Made by a program: the position numbers and the translations under genes. From Bactericera cockerelli (Eukaryota; Arthropoda; Insecta; Hemiptera; Triozidae): a DNA stretch of 64,000 bases. Of the stretch, positions 39,631-48,600 are shown piece by piece (the stretch's first letter is position 1; each line of letters begins with the position of its first letter). The DNA lies in assembly GCA_024516035.1 (NCBI GenBank), contig CM044964.1:25013452-25077451 (forward strand), in the 5' to 3' direction. A model generated the notes under the pieces. That model had not been told where the DNA came from and did not search any database. It worked only from the letters and a program-made list of their open reading frames with translations.

Positions 39631-42600
39631 CAAAAATGGAACCTATGTGTAAGTCTTGAATCACTAGAGAAGTCAGCATACAAAAATTTTGTTCCTACTC
39701 GTTTTTATTCACGAACAGCTGCATCCCACGACACAAGTACCATACTTCATAGGTGTGGTGGCTGTCTTGTGGGTCTGTCTGTCTTGGAACTACCCGTCTT
39801 GCGCTGACAGTCTAAATAAAGCACTACTTTTATTATTATTATTTAACTCTTTATTGGTCAACTACATACATTCGATAAAATAGGACATGCTAAAAAAAAA
39901 AAAAAAAAAAAAAAAAATAGAATATGTAGTGAACCAAGGGGCGAGAAACCTGTGGCTTTCTCTTTTTTTTAATGGTACTGTCTACACATGCTGGCATAGC
40001 AAGGTAACTACGCCAACATGCAATAAATGACAAAGTATGGGTACACAATACATACATATACACATTCATAATAACATTTATGAAGATCATACTGCATACT
40101 GTGTTGAAATTTGTTATAAAAATAAAAAAAATCTCTTACACCGAACCCCATTTTTTTTTTTTTTTTTTTAACGTCGCTTTCAACTGCATGGTCATATCAC
40201 GACGGGGGTGTTACCCTCCATTCGCAGGAAACTCACAAACCTGCTACCCACATTAACCTCACCCAGCCTGGGTTGGGCCGGAATGCCAGCATCACGAAGT
40301 CTTCACCTCGCTGGACGTTGCTTAACTTCGGTGTGATTCAATGAGAACCGGTGCATTCAACGCGCCATCGACGCTGGCGAACCCCATTTTACTTATATAC
40401 ATTGCGCTCTCTCCAGTGTCCGGCCGCTGCGGAAAACCTGGAAGAACATCGACTGCCCCAGCGGCGGGGAATAAATAATAAATAAGAAAAAAAGATAAAT
40501 AACTAAATAACTACTCTATTAAATTTTATGTCGCTATATTTTACTCGAATCTAGTCAATTATTTTGCACATTTTGCACATCTGACCCGGTAGCTCAGTGG
40601 TAAAGGTCGTGGGTTCGAAACCCAGCCGGGACATGAAAAGTTATCCTCCCATTTGGGATTTTTACCACATAATAATACGTCTTGGGTTTACTGCTGGAAT
40701 AATGGGACTTAATAGTCCTAATCGGACAATATAAATAAGGCACTATTATTATTATTATTATTATTCCACCAAACCCCATTTTACTTATACATTCCGCTTT
40801 CTCCAGTGTCCGACCGCTGCGGAAAACCTGGAAGAACATCGACTGCCTCAGCGGCGGGGAGAAGACGCTGGCCTCCCTGGCCCTGGTATTCGCAGTGCAC
40901 TACTACGCGCCCCCCCCCTATACTTCCTGGACGAGATAGACGCGGCCCTGGATGTGAGGAACGTCGCCATCATCGGGCACTTCATCCGAACCCGCACCCG
41001 GTGAGTTAGCGCACCCGTATTATTTTTTTTTTTTTTAAAGTTAAGTGTGCCTTGGAACCGCTTTCGCATTACTTCAGGGCACTTTATCCGAACGCGCACC
41101 CGGTGAGTTAGAGCTATCCGTCTTATTAAAAAGTCCTATTAATAAAGTATTTATACATATTTGGAATTCGAACATTTTAAACTATTTCAAATAAAATATT
41201 TCATTGAGATATTTTATCCGTATTTTACTTCCGAAATACTTCTAATATTAGAAATCGGAATTGTGTTCGTTTTTTGTAAAAAAAAAAAATATTTTTTTGC
41301 TCCGATTTCAATTTTACTTCCGAGAAATTTCTAATATTAGAAATCGGAAGTATTGTGTTCGTTTTTGTAAAAAAAAAAAAAATATTTTTTTGCTCCGATT
41401 GCAGTATTTTAGCTATCCGTATTTTTAAAAAGTCCTATTAATAAAGTATTTATATTAATTTGGAATTCGAACATTTTAAACTATTTCAAATAAAATATTT
41501 CGTTGAGATATTTTATCCGTATTTTACTTGCGAGAAATTTCTAATATTATTAGAAATCGGAAGTATTGTGTTCGTTTTTGTAAAAAAAAAAATATTTTTT
41601 TGTTCCGATTTCAATTTTACTTCCGAGAAATTTCTAATATTAGAAATTGGAAGTATGTATTCGTTTTTGAATAAAAAAAAATATTTTTTTGCTCCGATTT
41701 CAATTTTACTTGAGATAAATTTCTAATATTAGAAATCGGAAGTATTGTGTTCGTTTTTGTAAAAAAAAATATTTTTTTGCTCCGATTTCAAAAAAATCAA
41801 AAAATAAGGTCCACCACTTGCCGATACAGGATTTTTTTGTAGAATCCAGAATGTAGAAAAAATAGTATTCTACCATTTAAAACAAATTTGAAGAAAATCG
41901 GTTGAGAAGACGCTGGCCTCCCTGGCCCTGGTGTTCGCAGTGCACTACTACGCGCCCTCCCCCCTATACTTCCTGGACGAGATAGACGCGGCCCTGGATG
42001 TGAGGAACGTCGCCATCATCGGGCACTTCATCCGAACCCGCACCCGGTGAGTTAGCTATCCGTATTTTTTTTTTTTTCACGGTTTTTTTATGCTTTATTA
42101 GGAGGACAGAGTACAATGGTAACAGTATAAAATTAAAAATAAAACAAACAAATGACAAAATAAATAAGTAAAAAAGAAGATAACAATAATATCCTATTTC
42201 TGGACGTTTCATAACCTCCTGAGCAATTTTGGTTTTGTGTCCGTCTGTCGGTCTGTTAAAAATATTCCTTGTAACGCGCAAATCTCGGAAATTACTCGAC
42301 GGATTTTGATGAAATTTTGCACACACATAGGAGACGTTCTGTAGATGGTCCCATTTTAAATTCATCAGATTCGTACTAGCGGTTCTGGATGAAAGAGACC
42401 ATGCGCCTGACCACTAACTTTTTACTTAAACGCTAATATCTCGTGACCGGTACACCCGATTTTAATGATATTTTGTACGTATATGCATATTATCGTTTTA
42501 CATAGGTTATTTATATTATTTTTTTAATTAATTATAAATTGACTCTGATATTTAAGAAAATCCAAAATTTCGGACAAAAAAAAATCAAAAAATAAGGTCC

Positions 42601-45600
42601 ACCACTTGCCGATACAGGATTTTTTTTGTAGAATCCAGAATGTAGAAAAATTAGTATTCTACCATACCTATAAAACAAATTTGAAGAAAATCGGTTGAGA
42701 AGACGCTGGCCTCCCTGGCCCTGGTGTTCGCAGTGCACTACTACGCGCCCTCCCCCCTATACTTCCTGGACGAGATAGACGCGGCCCTGGATGTGAGGAA
42801 CGTCGCCATCATCGGGCACTTCATCCGAACCCGCACCCGGTGAGTTAGCTAGACGTATGTTTTTTTTTTTTTTTTTTTTTTCACGGTTTTTTTTATGCTT
42901 TATTAGGAGGACAGAGTACAATGGTAAGAGTATAAAATTAAGAAAAAACAAACAAATGAGAAAATAAATAAGTAAAAAAAAAAATAACAATAATGTCCTA
43001 CCTAAAGGGCGGGGTAATTGCCTGTGGCAATCTTTCTAATATTAGAAATCGGAAACTTGTATTGTGTTCGTTTTTGTAAAAAAAAAAATATTTTTTAGCT
43101 CCGATTTCATTTTTTTTTTTTTTCCCCCATATTTCTGGACGTTTCATAACCTCCTGAGCAACTTTGGTTTTGTGTCCGTCTGTCGGTCTGTTAAAAAAAG
43201 TATTCCTTGTAACGCACAACTCTCGGAAATTACTTGACGGATTTTGATGAAATTTTGCACACATGTACAAGACGTTCTGTAGATGGTCCTGATATTTAAG
43301 AAAATCCAAAATTTCGGACAAAAAAGTCAAAAAATAAGGTCCACCACTTGCCGATACAGGATTTTTTGTAGAATCCAGAATGTAGAAAAAATAGTATTCT
43401 ACCATGTAAAACAAATTTGAAGAAAATCGGTTGAGAAGACGCTGGCCTCCCTGGCCCTGGTGTTCGCAGTGCACTACTACGCGCCCTCCCCCCTATACTT
43501 CCTGGACGAGATAGACGCGGCCCTGGATGTGAGGAACGTCGCCATCATCGGGCACTTCATCCGAACCCGCACCCGGTGAGTTAGCTAGCTATCCGTATTT
43601 TTTTTATTTTATTTTTTTTTTTCACGGTTTTTTTTTTTTATACTTTATTAGGAGGACAGAGTACAATGGTAACAGTAGGTAAGTTAGTTAGCTATCCGTA
43701 TTTTTAAAAAGTCCTATTAATAAAGTATTTATATTAATTTGGAATTCGAACATTTTAAACTATTTCAAATAAAATATTTCATTGAGATATTTTATCCGTA
43801 TTTTACTTCCGAAATACTTCTAATATTAGAAATCGGAATTGTGTTCGTTTTTTGTAAAAAAATAATATTTTTTTGCTCCGATTTCATTTTTTTTTTTTTT
43901 TTTTTTTTTTTCATATTTCTGGACGTTTCATAACCTCCTGAGCAATTTTGGTTTCGTGTCGGTCTGTCGGTCCGTCGGTCTGTTAAACATATTCCTTGTA
44001 ACGCGCAACTCTCGGAAATTACTCGACGGATTTTGATGAAATTCAGCGGCGGCGAGAAGACGCTGGCCTCCCTAGCCCTGGTGTTCGCAGTGCACTACGC
44101 GCCCTCCCCCCTATACTTCCTGGACGAGATAGACGCGGCCCTGGATGTGAGGAACGTCGCCATCATCGGGCACTTCATCCGAACCCGCACCCGGTGAGTT
44201 AGCTAACCCGCACCCGGTGAGTTATCGCACCCGTATTTTTAAAAAGCCCTATTAATAAAGTATTTATATTTTTGGAATTCGAACATTTTAAACTATTTCA
44301 AATAAAATATTTCATTGAGATATTTTATCCGTATTTTACTTGCGAGAAATTTCTAATATTAGAAATTGGAAGTATTGTGTTCGTTTTTTGTAAAAAAAAA
44401 AAAAATATTTTCATCGGGCACTTTATCCGAACGCGCAACCGGTAAGTTAGCGCACCCGTATTTTACTTCCGAGAAATGTCTAATATTAGAAATTAGAAGT
44501 ATTTGTGTTCGTTCCCTCTATGATTAGTTTTAAATTTAGTCTTTAGTTCACTGACGATGCCATAACTGGCGAAACGGCCATCTGAAAATAAATAATTAAG
44601 TAAAACAGAAAAAGCCTTTTTTATTTTTACTTCCGAGGAATTTCTAATATTAGAAATTGGAAGTATTGTGTTCGTTTTTGTAAAAAAAAAAATATTTTCA
44701 TCGGGCACTTTATCCGAACGCGCACCCGGTAAGTTAGCTATCCGTAATTTACTTCCGAGAAATTTTTAATATTTAATATGGGAGTCTGGGAAGTCTGCGT
44801 TTTTCGACAACCGCATCGTCAATACCGACGCACCTTCCTATGAATCTCAAACATGGTCTTCTCTATCCAGATCACATGCCCAGGAGAAACACAGAAAATA
44901 TGACAGAGCTATGGAAGATATCAGAGGGTCATTTAGTCCATTAGTATGTTCATGTGATGGAGCTCTGCATACAGAATTTGACATGTTCGCAAAAAGATTG
45001 GCAAATACATTAGCAATAAAGTGGAAAAAAAGCATACTCGCAGGTTGTTGGTGGGATTAAAACAAAAATTCAATTCGCCATAATTCGAGCGGTATCTTTG
45101 AGGCTTCGTGGATCCAGATACCACTAACGCAAGGGTTGGGTGAGATTGCCATAGGCAATAACCCCGCCCTTTAGTTAGGACTTATGTTTTTATATATTTT
45201 CTATTCTTTTTCATTTTCATTGTGTATATTGTTTCCATTTTTTTTCATTGTTAAATTAATTATTTGTATGTACATAATGTCCATTTATACCTAATAAAGC
45301 ATTGTATAATAATAATAATAACGCAGTTATGGTTTAATAGAAGATGGAGCAGGAGTACCCTTTTAAAATATTGTTACATGTTTTATTAATTTTACTAATG
45401 TTTTAAAAATAAATAATTAATTTGAGTTATTATCTGTATTATTATTATTTCTTTTTTTCAAGGTACTTTTTTTTTAAATCTATACTTATAAAAGAGAGTT
45501 TCACTCACTGACTGACTGACTCACTGATTCATCACTGTTTCTCCGAACTGGTAAGTCCTAGGAAGCTGAAATTTGGTAGGTAGCTTTGTCTTATAGTCTA

Positions 45601-48600
45601 GATGTGCAACAAGACGGGATTTCTCGAAATTCCCACTACAACACCTGCCATTGGCGAAAAAGGATTTTTTGCTTTACGGCCATGCCTCGGTCCGCAAAGC
45701 GGGCGACAGCTAGCTAGTAATAATAATAATATCGCCTTATTTATACTGCCCGATTAGGACTATTAAGTCCTGTTATTCCAGCAGTAAGCCTAAGACGTAT
45801 TATTATGTGGTAAAAATCCCAATTGGTAGGATAACTTGTCATGTCCCGGCTGGGGTTCGAACCCACGACCTCTGGAATCTCTGGATTCACAGAGTGTCAC
45901 CTTTACCACTGAGCTACCGGGACAGACTATAAATAAATAAATCATTTGTTTTATTTTTCATATTTTTTTTTATACAGAGGACCCATCCTAAGCCATTTTT
46001 ATTTGGCTTCTAAGATAAGTTTTGCCCCGGAACCGCTTTCGCATTACTTTAGGGCTTTTTACATCCATGCCATTCCGGAAACGGAAAATTTCGGTCAGAA
46101 ATTTCCACTCCGGCCAGGATTCGAACCCGCAACCTCCGGGTCAGTAACCCATGCTCTTAACCACTGAGCCACGGAGATTGTTATTATTTCTTTTTTTCAA
46201 GGTATTTTTTTTAAAATAAATAAATAAATCATTTGTTTTAGTTTTCATATTACTTCCGAGATATTTTTAATATTAGAAATCGGAAGTATTGTGTTCGTTT
46301 TTGTAAAAAAAAAATATTTTTTTGCTCCGATTTCAATTTTTTATATATTCCTGGACGTTTCATAACCTCCTGAGCAATTTTGGTTTTGTGTCCGTCTGTC
46401 GGTCTGTTAAAAGTATTCCTTGTTACGCGCAAATCTCGGAAATTACTCGACGGATTTTGATTAAATTTTGCACACATATACAAGACGTTCTGTAGATGGT
46501 CCCATTTTAAATTCATCAAATTCGTACTAGCGGTTCTGGGTGAAAGAGACCATGCGCCTGACCACTAACTTTTTACTTAAACGCTTATATCTCGTGAACG
46601 GTACACCCGATTTTAATGATATTTTGTATGTATATGCATATTATCGTTTTACATAGGTTATTTATATTATTTTTTAATTAATTATAAATTGACTCTGATA
46701 TTCAAGAAAATCCGAAATTTTGGACAAAAAGTAAAAAAAACAAGGTACACCACTTGCCAATACAGAATTTTTTGTAGAATCTATAATGTAGGAAAAATAG
46801 TATTCTACCATATAAAACAAATTTGAAGAAAATCCGTTAAGCAGTTCTGGAGATACAAGTGATTGAGTATAAAATCTCAAAATTGGCGCGTGTATACAAT
46901 GTGAAACAATCACGAGGAAGTATTTTGTCCATAATTGGCAGTGTTTTTTTATGTGTCTCTGTAATTAATTTTGTTCCAGGTTCGCACAGTTCATCATCAT
47001 AAGTCTGAGAGATGAAATGTTTGAGTTGGCCTCGAATCTGATTGGTATCTGGAAGATCAACAACTGTACGACACCGTTACCGTGAACGAGTCAATCTGTC
47101 AGGTGAGTTAATTGAGAGATTTTGGTTCATATCATGTTAAGCAGCGTCGACATGGGCTAAAAAATGGGTCAACTTGTATTTATCGCAATAAAATCTATTC
47201 TCGATACTTGATTTTTGGTGTAGTTACATTACTTCCCTAACCTCTTCGCGCCCAATGTCCTCGTAAGAGGACATTTATTTTATAGTCCTAAGTGCCCAAG
47301 CTAAAATTTTATACTACCAAGTAGTACAAAATGTTTGTCCTCGGGTGAGGACACCGGTCACTTTGTACTACAAAACAAAAAATGGTGTTGGGCGCGAAGA
47401 GGCTAAATCAATTTATAGTTTTTGAAATGTTATCATATTTGTGTTAATCACTTTCGTGATATCACAACTACTCAAACTAGCTTTAATAAATCTACGCTGA
47501 AACCGGGATTGAACCACCGACATCCAGGTTACAAGTCCGCCGCCTTATCGATCAAGCTACTGAGGTCGGTCTCAAAAGCTATTTATAGACCAAATTTCAT
47601 CAAAATCTACAGGAACCACTTTTTACTCATATTTTTGTGCGGGGTCCTTTATGAACCTAGGGTATCAAATTTTAATCCAATCTTAGAAGCCAAATAAAAA
47701 TGGTTTAGGATGGGTCCTCTGTATACAAAAAAATAAAAAATGATTTATTACTATTATTTTGTACCATTTAAACGTTGTTTTTCGCCTGTGTATCTGTTTG
47801 TATATCACTTTCCTTAATGTTTTAATCCAATTTAAACACTGTTTTTGTAACCCCCCAGAAAGCAAAGGAAGTTGAGGAAGAGAACGACGAGGATTTCGAA
47901 TTGGAAGAATCTGAGGAAGAAGAGGAGGAAGAGGAAGAAGAACTAGAGGAGACTGCTGGCACTGGCGTGGAGACGGAAGAGACAATCCCGACGCCGGTGG
48001 GTCCTGGCACCGGCGTCCCCGCCAGTGGCGGCGAGACAGAACTAGACGAGGCGGACACAGAGCCAGACGAGAAACTGGACGAAGAGAGCGACGAAGAAGA
48101 TGATAGGAAAGAGTCGGAGAGGAAAGGAAGAAAGAGGAAAGGAAAGTTGGACAGCGAGAGTGATGGAGAAGACAGCGGAGGAGATAGTGGAGGAGGCGAT
48201 GGAAAGCGCGGTGTTGAGGGTGAGGCAATGTCGCAGCGCTTACGAGTGCGTGGCGTACAGCAAATCAACGAAGGAACCATGTCCCAGAAACCGTCGGCTT
48301 TGCAGGAGTTTATCAAACGACAAAGTGATGGTGGGGTGAGAAGACAGAAACGGACGCGACAGCAGGCGCTGCAGAGGCGGCGTACGATACTGCGGAAGAG
48401 ACAGCCAATGACAGTGATAACACAGCCGATGAAACGCCAAAGAGAGCCAGAAGAGGTCGCCGCCCCCCGACCAAAACAGTTGTTCCCAACACGGAAGATG
48501 AAAGCAGTGAGCATAGCGACCAAGCGTCTCAAGGGAGCTTCGACGGGAATCCCACAGATGACGATGACAGTGTTTATCTGAATGAAACTGTGCGGATAGA

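Larger units (their letters stand above)
38594..39720. repeat. ~230 bp duplicated intron block, two copies
   Basis: 'gaattgacgaggaggagtcc', 'aatagttgtctggaagaa', T-run and 'ctactcgtttttattcacga' occur at about 38612-38868 and 39512-39720. Confidence 0.85.

Noticed and set aside
9667..44193. Echo copies as true alternative exons
   Set aside because: Each has at most one splice site, so none can be an ordinary internal cassette exon; called fragments instead.
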